Origin: Myxocyprinus asiaticus
Taxonomy: Eukaryota > Chordata > Actinopteri > Cypriniformes > Catostomidae
DNA length: 64,000 bases
Assembly: GCF_019703515.2 (NCBI RefSeq)
Contig: NC_059365.1
Coordinates: 39,570,001-39,634,000 of the forward strand
Direction: 5' to 3'
Positions within the stretch are counted from its first letter, which is position 1. Each line of letters opens with the position of its first letter. Position numbers and translations under genes: made by a program. Below are positions 45,201-56,124 of the stretch, in pieces. The notes below the pieces were generated by a model. The model saw only the letters and a list, made by a program, of their open reading frames with translations, did not search any database and was not told the DNA's origin.

Positions 45201-46597
45201 TGAGAGAGCTCCTCCTTGGTTTTGTATTGAAAAGGAAGTTCTTGCCCCTATCTCACCACTGCAAAGCCTTTCGATTAAACTAGCTGGAGAGGTTAAGTCG
45301 CACCCCGTTATTTTGCATTTGCACTCGATATGGACAAAAGTGTCCAGAGTGTTTAATTCTGATATTTATTTAAACGTAGCCTCGAGCATATGGCAGAACC
45401 CTAAACTATGCATTAATAAGTCCCCTTTCTGTTGGTCAGATTGGATTGTGAGGGGGGTTAATACACTTGGTGACCTGTATGAGGGTGGAGTATTGAGGTC
45501 TTTTGAAAATTTGATTCAACATTTTGGGATTCCCAGATCTCAGTTTTATAAGTATTTACAGCCGCGCCACCTGCTCTGCTCTGTTTTTGGGAGTAGCATA
45601 CACCACCCTAGAGTGGCAGATACTCTGGAAGTGGTGATTGCTGCTTTTGGGAAGGGTCATGAGGCATCAGTGTATTATTCCTTGTTAATTCAGAGTCCGG
45701 GGGACTAAGCTTTAAATTCTCTTAAAAGATTATGGGAGAAAGATTTAAACTTGGTATTGGAGGATGGAGTGTGGGCAAGGATTCTAAAAAACATAAAGTC
45801 TGCATCTAGAGATGCAAGGGTTCGCCTTATGCAATTTAAGATTTTACATAGATTTTATTGGACCCCCTCTAGATTGTACAGGCTTGGTCTTAAGGACACA
45901 CCCATCTGCTGGCGATGCCATACTGAAGATGGAGACACCATCCATGTTTTTTGGGGGTGCCTTAAGATCCAAGAATTTTGGCTGAAGGTGCAAAGTTTTG
46001 TGTGTGATGTGTTGGGCACTCAGGTCTTGTTCTGCCCCAGACTCTGTATTTTGGGAGATAGGGAGGTCATGGATTTGGTAGATAAGCACATGAAGGACTG
46101 GGTTTTGACTGGTGTGATGATTGGTAGACAGGTTATTCTGAGGAGTTGGAAGTCGGATGGAGCACCCTAATTCCCGGAGTGGTGCACGGAGATGGGGAGG
46201 GTGGCTGCCTTCGAGGAGGGGTCGAGTATTAGGATGGGGGTTAGGGAAACTTACAATAAGAAATGGGGCAATTATTTAGCATTTTTGAGGGAATCTCGAG
46301 GTGGGGCGGTGGAGGGAGTAATTTTGAGTTTTTTATTTTTTATTTTTTATTTTATTATAATTATACTTGATTATTGTATGTTATTTTATGTTGTTGTTTT
46401 AGTTTTCTGTGTGTGTCTATATTCTATTGACCACAGAGGTGTTCGTGGTGGGGTCAGGGTGGGTTGAGAGTTTGGTAGGGGGAGGGGATATAGTGGGGGT
46501 TTAATGTTAAAAGGTTTTGATTCATTATATAGATGTTGTTGTATTTCTTGTGTTAATTTATGAATCAATACAAATTTTAATAACAAAAATAAAAAGA
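42290..46597 (+). mobile_element. L1/Tx1-type LINE copy A, 5'-truncated
   Basis: It contains the inter-ORF region from GAGCAATCCGATGGCAAAGT, a nearly full ORF2 (endonuclease, RT, C-terminal Cys motif) and a 3' UTR ending in an A-rich tail near 46597. The same family in inverse orientation is at 48841-56109, which shows that ORF1 and the 5' UTR are missing here. I found no clear target duplication. Confidence 0.85.
42517..46170 (+). pseudogene. LINE ORF2: APE endonuclease and reverse transcriptase
   Basis: Starts MSNVNMSVLSLSTWNVNGLG (ATG 42517). The endonuclease domain shows NVNGLG, FLQETHLS, LILANIYAPN, GGDFNLLMD, SRIDFFLIS and SDHALVSLE. The RT domain follows with PTGKAPGPDGFAAEFFK, IDQVGFIRGHSSSDN, SLDAEKAFDMVEW, RGTRQGCPLSPLLFCLALEP, and the catalytic box LLYTDDILLF at 44616-44645. 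The C-terminal part has PICWRCHTEDGDTIHVFWGC, a zinc-binding-like motif. Three defects: a frameshift near 42590, a frameshift near 44090 fitting loss of one A in an A-run, and a stop at 45706-45708. YTDD replaces the usual YADD. Otherwise nearly complete, so a fairly young copy. Confidence 0.9.
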
Positions 46598-47280
46598 ATT
46601 ATAGTAAAGACATTTCTAATGTTGCAAATGACTTTATATTTAAATAAATGCTGTATTCTACAAACTGTCAGTTCATCCAATAATTTTCAGCAACAATGCC
46701 TTATATATTCTATCAGTCAGTTTAGTGAAGTTTCATCCCATGCTTTCTGAAGCACTTTACAAATATGTAATTGGCTCCATCAAAATTTTCAAACAACAGC
46801 TCAACACTTTAAACTTGGGCTTATCCATCCATAAGACTAATTTGTAATCATTCTACCCTTTTCTGCTTATTTGCCAATGTCAGTTGTGGATTTTCTTTGA
46901 AAATCTCCCAAAAAGACAGTGTCCCAGAGTCTGTTCTTCAGTGTTGTAGATGAAACTGTTGTTTGTCATGTACTGGTCATTGAAGCTGCCAGTTTAGGAC
47001 CTGTGAAGAGTCTATTTCTCAAATTAGACACTCTGATGTTCTTGTCTGCTTGTTGTTGTGTAAATGGGCCATCCTCCTCTCTTTCTGTCCTGGTTAGATC
47101 TAGTTGGCTTTGTTCTTTCAAGTCAGTGTGCCTTCATCTCTCAAAAGAACAATAGACTGATGATTTTTTTTTTTTTTTTTAGAAAGGTGTTTCTTTTAGG
47201 CCATTTTTAAACCCAAAAACTGACTTGGTTATGTAAACTGACTTTCCGAAACTGGAAAAAGACACTGTATTGCAATGTTC
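46598..47280 (-). mobile_element. degraded Tc1-like element
   Basis: The minus strand reads GPFTQQQADKNIRVSNLRNR then LFTGPKLAASMTST (about 47062-46965), a remnant of a Tc1-like transposase N-terminal region. Flanking noncoding sequence has the character of fish Tc1 elements. Borders are not clear. Confidence 0.5.
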
Positions 47281-47650
47281 AAACCTCATTAAATAGCACA
47301 ACTGTTTTTAACTGTTCTAATAATAAGAAATGTTTCTTGAATAACAAATTAGTACATTAGAATAAATTCTTAAGGATTACGTGACACATTATTTGTATTT
47401 TTTTTTAGCAGACTGAAGTAATGATGCTGGAAATTGGGCTTTGTCATCACAGGTCAAATTTATTTGTCATCATGGGTAAAAATGTAAAAATATAAAACAG
47501 TTATTCCAAACAGTAATAATAATCCTAAACAGTATGAATTTTTTGGCAGTATTTTTGATTAATTTAATGCATACTTGGTGAACAGAAACATCAATTTCTT
47601 TCAAAAAACAAAAATATGTCTGAGTGATTGCAAACTTTTGAATGGTAGTT
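47281..47650. repeat. common cyprinid dispersed repeat
   Basis: AATAAGAAATGTTTCTTGAA, then TGAAGTAATGATGCTGGAAA, then TTGGTGAACAGAAACATCAA are landmarks of an abundant noncoding fish repeat. No coding sequence. Confidence 0.5.
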
Positions 47651-48825
47651 GATATTGTGCGGAGTATGCTGAACTCTGTATTGTCGAAAGATGAGATGTT
47701 TGACACAAAATAGGATTAAAAATGCAAAATAACCATTTTATTTCCAAGATAATACCGGGACAGTACTCGATTAATTAAACATGCAGCGATGAGGTCATTT
47801 GACAAATGAAGTGAGGTCATGTAACAACGACAACAGAGTTCAAAGGGTTACTTTTAAAATGTATTCCTCTACAGATTACAGAATACATATTGTAAAATGA
47901 AATTTGTAATGTAAATTACTCAAGGTTAATAACAAAATCGTAATTCTTTGGTTTATTTTTTTCAGCACTGGAAGATTTTTTTGCTTGTTTTGATAATAAA
48001 CAAGTGATGAATAAGTGAAAAAGTTTGCCAGTACAGTATATCAGATATCAGATTGCTATTGCCCAGCTGTGCTCACACGCAGAGAAGCTTCCACAGAAAT
48101 ACTTCCATTAAAAACAAAAATACAACAGACACACAATTATATGAATAGTATTTACAGTACAAAATACACTTGTATTCAGTGTTTGAATTGAGTGGGGGTT
48201 GGGGGAGTCCTGGACCCCTCATAAGTCCAAACAAATTTAACTTGGTTGGTCCCCTGGTGTTTTATCAAAACTAGAATACTAGAATCATAAACAAATAAAA
48301 TAAAACAATTTCAAATAATAGCGGTGACACTACGTGACATTGTCCATTATCTTTCCCAGTTTTCATAAATAATCCAAATTGGATTTATGCCAAGTGTGCC
48401 TCATGCTGTTTTCTGAAGGAATTTTCCAGGAGTATCTGTCTGCGTCCCGCAAGATGACAAAGAACACCCACTACATGACATACCGACTCCAATTAACGCC
48501 CCTTTGGATCACAAAACAATTCTATTGGCTTAAAATATTTTATACAATCGCTGTATAATTAATGTTGTCTTGTAAATATGACAAAGACTAACTTTTAAAT
48601 TATGTCACATATCATATTATTAAACCAAAATGGTGATATTAAACATTTCTCTCTTCTGTTTCCTCCAGTAGCTCACAAGGTTAGCCTATTAGCTTAGCAT
48701 ACCACTTGCCAAATAGCTTGCTAGCCACACAGTGTTGCAGCTTCTTCTCTTCATTTTCATCATGTTTCTCATCCTTATTGCCACCTAGTGGGAGGGTGGT
48801 ATGATTGTATTCAAAATAATTTTTA
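47651..48825. other. intron with one arm of a distant inverted repeat
   Basis: 48040-48170 is the inverse partner of 37238-37372. Otherwise AT-rich with no gene seen. Confidence 0.5.
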
Positions 48826-48894
48826 AGTTGGTGTACTTTTTTTCCAATTAACATTTTTTATTCAAAAATATACAACAGAAAAAACACAACACAT

Positions 48895-49430
48895 ATACAC
48901 TACCAGTCAAAAGTTTTGAAACACTTACTCATTCTATATTATAATTGTTTTTTTTTTTCACATTTTAGAACAATAGTAAAGTCATCAAAACTATGGAATA
49001 ACATAAATGGAACAATAGGAATTATGTTGTGACTAAACAAAATCCAAATTAAATCAAAAACTGTGTTATATTTTAGCATCTTCAAAGTCGTCAAACTCTT
49101 GACATTTTCTCAACCAGCTTCTTGAGGTATCACCCTGGGATGCTTTTTAAACAGTATTGAAGGAGTTCCCATCTATGTTGGGCACTTATTGGCTGCTTTT
49201 TATTATTTGGTCCAAGTCATCAATTTCAAAAACTTTTTTTTTTAATTATTATTATTATTATTAAATTTTAGTTTTATAATGAAATAAATTAATATAGTGG
49301 CACAATTTTATTTTTGTCTACAAAACTAATTTCAAACATTTAAGCATACGCCTTCAGATCAAAAGATTTTTAAGATCGTGAGAAACATTTCAGTCAAGTG
49401 TTTCAAAACTTTAAAAGTAAACATTTAAAA
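48895..49430. mobile_element. Tc1-like fragment in the 3' UTR of LINE B
   Basis: It begins TACACTACCAGTCAAAAGTT, a common Tc1-like terminus in fish. Near the other side GTGTTTCAAAACTTTAAAAG (49399-49418) is a diverged inverse relative. The interior resembles noncoding or decayed transposase sequence. Right border uncertain. Confidence 0.55.
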
Positions 49431-49559
49431 TTTAACCAACACTAATATCCCTCCCCAATCACCAACCCCACCCTGACCCCCAACGAACACCCCTGTGGTC
49501 ACATATAATAATACACAGAAAAAAGAAGAAAAAAAAGAAAATATAATAAACATACATAA

Positions 49560-50465
49560 TTAAACTAAACTTCTCTCTCCCCCTCCCCGAGAGTCCCCCA
49601 AAAATGCTAAATGATTACCCCATTTCCTAACAAACAAGTCCCCAAACCCCAGCCTTCTACTTGCCACCTCCTCAAAAGCTGCCACACTCCCCATCTCCGC
49701 ACACCACTCCGGAAATGATGGCGCTCCGTCTGACTTCCAACCCCTTAAATTAATTTGTCTGCCAATCATGATACTGGTCAGAACCCAATTTTTTATATGT
49801 TTATCCCCCAAATTTATGACCACCCCATCACCCATAATATAGAGTCTGGGGCAAAGTAAAATTTGAGTGCCCAAAATGTCACACATTCAACTCTGAACCT
49901 TCAACCAAAATTCTTGGATCTTCACACCCCCCCCCCCAAAAGATATGGGTTGTGTCTCCATCTTCTGATTGGCATCTCCAGCAGGTGGGTGTGTCTTTAA
50001 GACCAAGCCTATACAATCTAGAGGGGGTCCAATAGAATCTATGTAAAATCGTGAATTGCATAAGGCGAACCCTTGTATCTCTAGATGCAGACTTGACATT
50101 TTTTAGAATCCTAGCACACACTACCTCCTCCAGTACCAAATTTAAATGATTGAAGCTCCATCCTCCATACATTGAATTAGCAGGGAGTAATACACTGATG
50201 CCCCATGCCCCACCTCTCCCAGAGTATCTGCCTCATTGGGGGGGTGCTACTCTCAAAAACAATACAGAGCAGGTAGCGCAGCTGTAATACCTATAGAACT
50301 GAGATCGGGGAATCCCAAAATGTTGAACCAGATTTTCAAAAGATCTCAACACTCCACTCTCATACAGGTCACAGAGTGTAGTAACTCACCTCACAATCCA
50401 CTCTGACCAGAAGAGAGGGAACTTATTAATACATAATTTAGGGTTCAGCCATATGCTCGAGGCAA
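49560..50465 (-). pseudogene. LINE B ORF2 C-terminal part
   Basis: The minus strand encodes LVLEEVVCARILKNVKSASR, FTILHRFYWTPSRLYRLGLK, PTCWRCQSEDGDTTHIFWGG and, in another frame, CDILGTQILLCPRLYIMGDG. All match ORF2 of copy A (45750-46170). A C-run near 49927-49936 shifts the frame. Upstream (50460) it reads SIWLNPKLCINKFPL, matching copy A at about 45385. Confidence 0.85.
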
Positions 50466-50468
50466 CAT

Positions 50469-51302
50469 TTAAATAAATTCTGTAGCGTAAGATCTAAAGA
50501 ATTCAGCGGCAAAACCATCTGGCCCCAGAGCCTTGCCTGTAGGCAAGGCCTGAATTACCTCGCCAAGCTCCTCCAAGGTTATCTCAGAATCAAGAGAATT
50601 GTTATGCTCATTCATCAATTTAGGGAATTCTAATGGTTCCACAAAGTTTCTAATGTCTTCATCAGTAGACGAAGACGTGGAACTACAGAGATCAAGATAG
50701 AATTCTTTAATAGCATTATTAATATCAGTGGCTAAGGTAAATATTTCACCACCTGCAGATTTCACTGAGGGAATAGTAGAAAAAGACCCTCTCTGCTTTA
50801 TATATTTAGCCAAAAGCTTCCCTGCTTTGTCACCTGACTCAAAGTATGACTGTCTTGCCCTGAATAGCCAAAACTCCACCTTCTGTGACAAAATAGTGTT
50901 ATATCTGTATTTCAATTGGGTCAATTCTCTGAGGCCATCAGATGACATTCGGCACTTCAGCTCTGCCTCAGCACTTTTAATATTCCCTTCCAAATCTATG
51001 AGTTTCCTTGCTTTGGATTTTGTGATGAATAAGGCATACTGTATGATCCGACCCCTAAGAACCGCCTTAAGTGCCTCCCAAGCCACGCCCACAGAGGATA
51101 CTGAGGTCTAGTTGGTATAGACATTGATTTCAGCCTTTAGCATTTGTTGGAACTCAGGATTTTGCAAAAGGGATACATTAAAGCGGCAACTATATGATTT
51201 CCTTTTCTCCATGTGTGGCAACACCTCTAAACTCACCAGGGCATGATCTGAGACTAAAATGTTTCCTATTGAGCAATCAACAACAGATGAAATGAGGGAC
51301 TT

Positions 51303-51303
<1 letters not shown>
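50469..51303 (-). pseudogene. LINE B ORF2 middle segment, RT core missing
   Basis: It encodes GVAWEALKAVLRGRIIQYAL, YNTILSQKVEFWLFRARQSY, then ALPTGKALGPDGFAAEFFRS and YATEFI, where the match to copy A stops (copy A about 43990). The next matching sequence (50465 downward) corresponds to copy A about 45380. About 1.4 kb containing the RT catalytic boxes is therefore deleted. Confidence 0.85.

Positions 51304-51373
<70 letters not shown>
51304..51373. repeat. (TA)n tract left of the 51374 Tc1
   Basis: About 65 bp of alternating TA between LINE B and the Tc1 terminus. Confidence 0.92.
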
Positions 51374-51376
<3 letters not shown>

Positions 51377-52608
51377 TATATTGCCAAAAGTATTCGCTTA
51401 ACTGCCTTTAGACACATATGAACTTAAGTGACATCCCATTCTTAATCCATAGGGTTTAATATGACGTCGGCCCACCCTTTGCAGCTATAACAGCTTCAAC
51501 TCTTCTGGGAAGGCTTTCCATAAGGTTTAGGAGTGTGTTTATGGGAATTTTTGACCATTCTTCCAGAAGCGCATTTGTGAGGTCAGACACTGATGTTGGA
51601 CGAGAAGGCCTGGCTTGCAGTCTTCGCTCTAATTCATCCCAAAGGTGCTCTATCGGGTTGAGGTCAGGACTCTGTGCAGGCCAGTCAAGTTCTTCCACAC
51701 CAAACTCGCTCATCCATGTCTTTATGGACCTTGCTTTGTGCACTGGTGCGCAGTCATGTTGGAACAGGAAGGGGCCATCCCCATACTGTTCCCACAAAAC
51801 TGGGAGCATGGAATTGTCCAAAATCTTTTGGTATGCTGAAGCATTCAGAGTTCCTTTCACTGGAACTAAGGGGCCAAGCCCAGCTCCTGAAAAACAACCC
51901 CACACCATAATCCCCCCTCCACCAAACTTCACAGTTGGCACAATGCAGTCAGACAAGTACCATTCTCCTGGCAACCGCCAAACCCAGACTCGTCCATCAG
52001 ATTGCCAGACGGAGAAGCGTGATTCGTCACTCCAGAGAACGCATCTCCACTGCTCTAGAGTCCAGTGGCGGCGTGCTTTACACCACTGCATCCGACGCTT
52101 TGCATTGCATTTGGCTTGGATGCAGCTGCTCGGCCATGGAAACCCATTCCATGAAGCTCTCTATGCACTGTTCTTGAGCTAATCTGAAGGCCACATGAAC
52201 TTTGGAGGTCTGTAGCAATTGACTCTGCAGAAAGTTGGCGACCTCTGCACACTATGCGCCTCTGCATCCGCTGACCCCGCTCTGTCATTTTACATGGCCT
52301 ACCACTTCGTGGCTGAGTTGCTGTCATTCCCAATCGCTTCCACTTTGTTATAATACCACTGACAGTTGACTGTGGAATATTTAGTAGTGAGGAAATTTCA
52401 TGACTGGACTTGTTGCACAGGTGGCATCCTATCACAGTACCACACTGGAATTCACTGAGCTCCTGAGAGCAGCCCATTCTTTCACAAATGTTTGTAGAAG
52501 CAGTCTGCATTCCTAGGTGCTTCATTTTATACACCTGTGGCCATGGAAGTGATTGGAACACCTGAATTCAATTATTTGGATGGGTGAGCGAATACTTTTG
52601 GCAATATA

Positions 52609-52611
<3 letters not shown>
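51374..52611 (-). mobile_element. Tc1 element, 1238 bp, flanked by (TA)n on both sides
   Basis: The termini CACTATATTGCCAAAAGTAT and its complement (CGAATACTTTTGGCAATATA at the right) are near-perfect inverted repeats. TA duplications merge with (TA)n tracts at 51308-51373 and 52612-52676. One transposase gene is on the minus strand with a single frame break. Confidence 0.92.
51456..52516 (-). pseudogene. Tc1 transposase with one frame break
   Basis: The N-terminal half (from about 52516) has helix-turn-helix sequence: SEFQCGTVIGCHLCNKSSHE, SSLLNIPQSTVSGIITKWKR and the GRP motif QPRSGRPCKM. The catalytic half (51456-52091) has [23 protein letters not shown] and [17 protein letters not shown]; 34 residues lie between second D and E (DD34E). 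The C-terminus ends GGPTSY, then stop. The two halves overlap in different frames near 52055-52110, where a small deletion of about 10 nt is the likely cause. Catalytic residues are intact, so this copy is only one lesion from an open frame. Confidence 0.88.

Positions 52612-52676
<65 letters not shown>
52612..52676. repeat. (TA)n tract right of the 51374 Tc1
   Basis: About 65 bp of TA, ending where the next Tc1 terminus begins. Confidence 0.92.
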
Positions 52677-52678
<2 letters not shown>

Positions 52679-53365
52679 GTTGTGCTCAAATGTTTGCATA
52701 CCCTGGCAGAAATTGTGAAATTTTGGCATTGATTTTTAAAATATGACTGATCATGCAAAGAAAACTGTCTTTTATTTAAGGATAGTGATCATATGAAGCC
52801 ATTTATTATCACATAGTTGTTTGGCTCCTTTCTAAATCATAATAATAACAGAAATCACCCAAATGGCCCTGATCAAAAGATTACATACCCTTGAATGTTT
52901 GGCCTTGTTACAGACATACAAGATGACACACACAGGTTTAAATGGCAATTAAAGTTTAATTTCCCACACCTGTGGCTTTTTAAATTGCAATTAGTGTCTG
53001 TGTATAAATAGTCAATGAGTTTGTTAGCTCTCACGTGGATGCACTGAGCAGGCTAGATACTGAGCCATGGGGAGCAGAAAAGAACTGTCAAAAGACCTGC
53101 GTAACAAGGTAATGGAACTTTATAAAGATGGAAAAGGATATAAAAAGATATCCAAAGCCTTGAAAATGCCAGTCAGTCTGTTCAAATACTTATTAAGAAG
53201 TGGAAAATTCGGGGATCTCTTGATACCAAGCCAAGGTCAGGTAGACCAAGAAAGATTTCAGCCACAACTGCCAGAAGAATTGTTCAGGATACAAAGAAAA
53301 ACCCACAGGTAACATCAGGAGAAATACAGGCTACTCTGGAAAAAGATGGTGTGGTTGTTTCAAGG

Positions 53366-53366
<1 letters not shown>
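52677..53366 (+). mobile_element. Tc1 element, 5' half only
   Basis: It starts (TA)CGTTGTGCTCAAATGTTTGC and matches the 41797 fragment through the leader. It encodes the transposase N-terminus, then runs into (AC)n and (TA)n. No right terminus. Confidence 0.8.
53067..53366 (+). pseudogene. Tc1 transposase N-terminus, truncated
   Basis: MGSRKELSKDLRNKVMELYK and DGKGYKKISKALKMPVS form the first helix-turn-helix of a Tc1-like transposase (ATG 53067). After MPVS a one-base shift is needed; the + strand then gives KPRSGRPRKISATTARRIVQ-like sequence and DGVVVSRS before the (AC)n tract at 53367. No catalytic domain follows. Confidence 0.75.

Positions 53367-53457
<91 letters not shown>
53367..53457. 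repeat. (AC)n(TA)n compound microsatellite
   Basis: (AC)n at 53367-53397 followed by (TA)n to 53455, at the junction back into LINE B. Confidence 0.93.
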
Positions 53458-53458
<1 letters not shown>

Positions 53459-54270
53459 CTGTTCTAGAAAATATCTTATGGACTGATGAAAAAAATGTAT
53501 AGTCCCTACCAGATGGGTTTAGAAGTCTCTAAATATCTGTAAGACCAATATTTTTACACATCCTATGGAGCGTCAGCGTTGCTCTAGGGGGCTTACACAC
53601 TTTTTCTTCACTATGATCAAGGACTGAGTCCATCAAAAGATTAAAGTCTCCTCCCAATATTATATCATGAGGGGTGCCAGCGGCTCGCAACATCCCTTCA
53701 AGATCTATAAAAAAGCCCTGATCATCAGCATTAGGTGCGTAAATATTAGCCAAAATCAAACTTTTCCCCTGAATTACAGCTAAAAATAAAATGACTCTTC
53801 CTAATTTATCTTTAATCTGCTTGAGACAGATTGTATTTGAATTGTAGATGTTTACTTATCAATGTAATGACTCCACTGCTCTTAGTTGAGCCAGCACTAA
53901 AGAAAACATGTCCACCCCATATCTTCCCAAATTTGTGTTTCTTTAAGAAACCCTATATCATATTTCTTACGTTTAAGAAAAGAAATAACCTTCCTTCTTT
54001 TTATGGGGTGCCCCAACCCATTCACATTCCATGTGGAGACAATCCACTCATATTAGTATCTGACATTTTGACATATTAGAAAAAATAGATTGTGTGTCAA
54101 AAACTAAATTATAAAGACCACATTCCAACATTAGAGCAACAAACAAACACCGAACTTCCCCCAGAACAAGAAAAAAAAAAAAACAGAAAACAAAAATGTG
54201 TGCATTAACCCCGCGCACGACAGCGCCAACTGGCGTCCATCCCTCTAAACTCAAACAGTCCATGTACACC
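53458..54270 (-). pseudogene. LINE B ORF2 endonuclease remnant
   Basis: The minus strand encodes ILANIYAPNADDQGFFIDLE and IILGGDFNLLMDSVLDHSEE (53529-53759), matching the APE-type endonuclease of copy A (42840-43070). Upstream the frame is broken; pieces such as WNVNGLGHP can be read near 54000-54030. The catalytic set is not in one frame. Confidence 0.8.
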
Positions 54271-54685
54271 TATGAGAGCCCCCGAGACAACTTTGTCATT
54301 GGATTGCTCAAGTCCGGTGTTTCTATACACATTTTGTGAGACAGAATTACACAACAAAAAAATCTATAAAGCAAACTCCAGCCAACATGAGGCATAAGCA
54401 CAAAGAACATGTAGAATCATCCACATAACCGTCCTGAAGGTGTGTTCCTCCACATTTCAAGCTCCAGCCACTAGCGGAACCAGTAAAAAAAAAAAAAAAA
54501 AAAGGGCCATTCAGTTTCCTCGGGCAGTCAAACGAATGTTCAGTGAGCCGGCCCTTTCGGCTGTTACATGAGTGGAACAGATGCCCTAATCGCTCTAATG
54601 ATTTGCAAGAAATATTCCACAAAACAAACTCCATCCAATAGGAGGCATAAGCACAAAGAACGTGCAGATACATCCAAACTGTCCC

Positions 54686-55263
54686 GAAGGAGTGTTATTC
54701 CACAAAACAAACTCCAGCTGCTAGGCGGAACCAACACAAAAAGAAACAAAGAAGGTGCCCAGTTTCCTCGGATGATCAATTTAATGTTCAGTGAGTCAGG
54801 TCCACTCGGCTGTATCAAGAGCATCACACAATAACTTACTCATTCCATTGACTTTATAAAGGACATAGCTTGCTGTGGGCATGTAAATATTTTGCGGCCA
54901 TCCTTAGCATCCATTCTCAATTTGGCCGGGAACATCAGTGCAAAAGCAACCTTCTGTTGATGTAAGAGTTTCTTGAAGGAGTGTTACTACACAAAACAAA
55001 CTCCAGCCACTAGGCGGAACCAACACAAAAAGAAACAAAGAAAGTGCTCAGTTTCCTCGGACAGTCAAGTGAATGTTCAGTGAGTCAGGTCCACTTGGCT
55101 GTATCAAGAGCATCACACAATAACTTACTCATTCCATTGACTTTATAAAGGATATCGCTTGCTGTGGGCATGTAAATATTTTGCAGCCATCCTTAGTATC
55201 TATTCTCAATTTGGCCGTGAACATCAGTGCAAAAGCAACCTTCCGCTGATGTAAGAGCTTCTT
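54686..55263 (-). repeat. 289-bp tandem duplication at the end of LINE ORF1
   Basis: Two units starting at 54686 and 54975 (GAAGGAGTGTTA). Each contains the last roughly 45 codons of ORF1, the stop and following linker. A partial third relative lies at 54440-54680. Confidence 0.9.
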
Positions 55264-55977
55264 GCATTCCTTGAATTGATCACGTTTCTCTGTTGTCAAA
55301 TTCGCAAAGTCTGGGAACAAGAAAATGTTGTGGTTCTTCCAAGAAAGCCTTCTTTTACTCCTTGTCATGCTTAACACAAGATCTTTATCGGATGATCTCA
55401 GAAATTTGGCCAGAATTGATAGAGGCCTGTCTCCCTCAGCGGATCTTCGAGCCAGAACCCTGTGAGCTTGCTCAATTTCCAGCTTATGGCCTGTTATGTC
55501 GAGCAGACTCCATAACATGTTATGTCAAGAGCTCATCTAGGAATTTTACCATATCTCTTCTTCGTTCTCAGGAATTCCAACAATTCGGACGTTGTTTTGC
55601 CGATTACGATTCTCCATATCTTCCAACTTTTCCCAAATGCTTTCCAAGTCCACCTTGGCCGGTAGTGGATTAGCAGCTAATTCCCTCTCCGATGACTCCA
55701 GATAATCAATCCACTTCTCAACATCTGACACTCTTGTAACCACCTCAGTGAATTTCATCTCCATGGCAGTGATCGATCGACATATTACAGCAAGATCCTC
55801 CAAGTCAGCAGCGACCTTCACCAGCATTGCCGACATGCTCGACATTTGACGCTGAATCTCTCCCACTGCACCATCCAAATTGAGTCCCTGGTCTGCGGCC
55901 CTGTCAGGGGTGTCAGCTTGAGCACGTAAGTGTCTTTTAATGTCTCCAGAGCCTGAGGATTTCGAATTCTTTGACAT
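55129..55977 (-). pseudogene. LINE ORF1 (coiled coil, RRM-like, C-terminal domain)
   Basis: From ATG 55977: MSKNSKSSGSGDIKRHLRAQ, a helical region with heptad character (residues about 30-115), then DMENRNRQNNVRIVGIPENE, the start of the RRM-like domain of L1-type ORF1 proteins. The frame is broken near 55546. The C-terminal domain continues at 55518-55129 with EQAHRVLARRSAEGDRPLSI and RDQFKECKKLLHQRKVAFAL. ORF1p binds LINE RNA as a trimer and acts as a chaperone. Copy A has no ORF1. One break separates this from an open frame. Confidence 0.85.
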
Positions 55978-56124
55978 ATTGTCTTCATAGAACAGTTATG
56001 GGACAGGGTGTATCGAATCTCACCGGTTTATAACATAAAAAGTATTAAAAACTAACAAAGTGCGCAGAGCTCGCCATTTGCACGTCCAACCCTTGCATGG
56101 TGCCACTCGAGTTGGTGTACTTTT

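Larger units (their letters stand above)
48841..56109 (-). mobile_element. L1/Tx1-type LINE copy B, with ORF1, heavily disrupted
   Basis: Flanked by a perfect 15-bp target duplication AGTTGGTGTACTTTT (48826-48840 and 56110-56124). Reading minus: 5' UTR, ORF1 (55977-55129), an inter-ORF region with a 289-bp tandem duplication, ORF2 endonuclease (54050-53460), and an insertion of about 2.15 kb at 51304-53457 ((TA)n and two Tc1 elements). ORF2 then resumes (51300-50469), the RT core is deleted, and the C-terminus (50460-49600) and 3' UTR follow. A Tc1-like insertion lies in the 3' UTR. It cannot move by itself. Confidence 0.87.
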
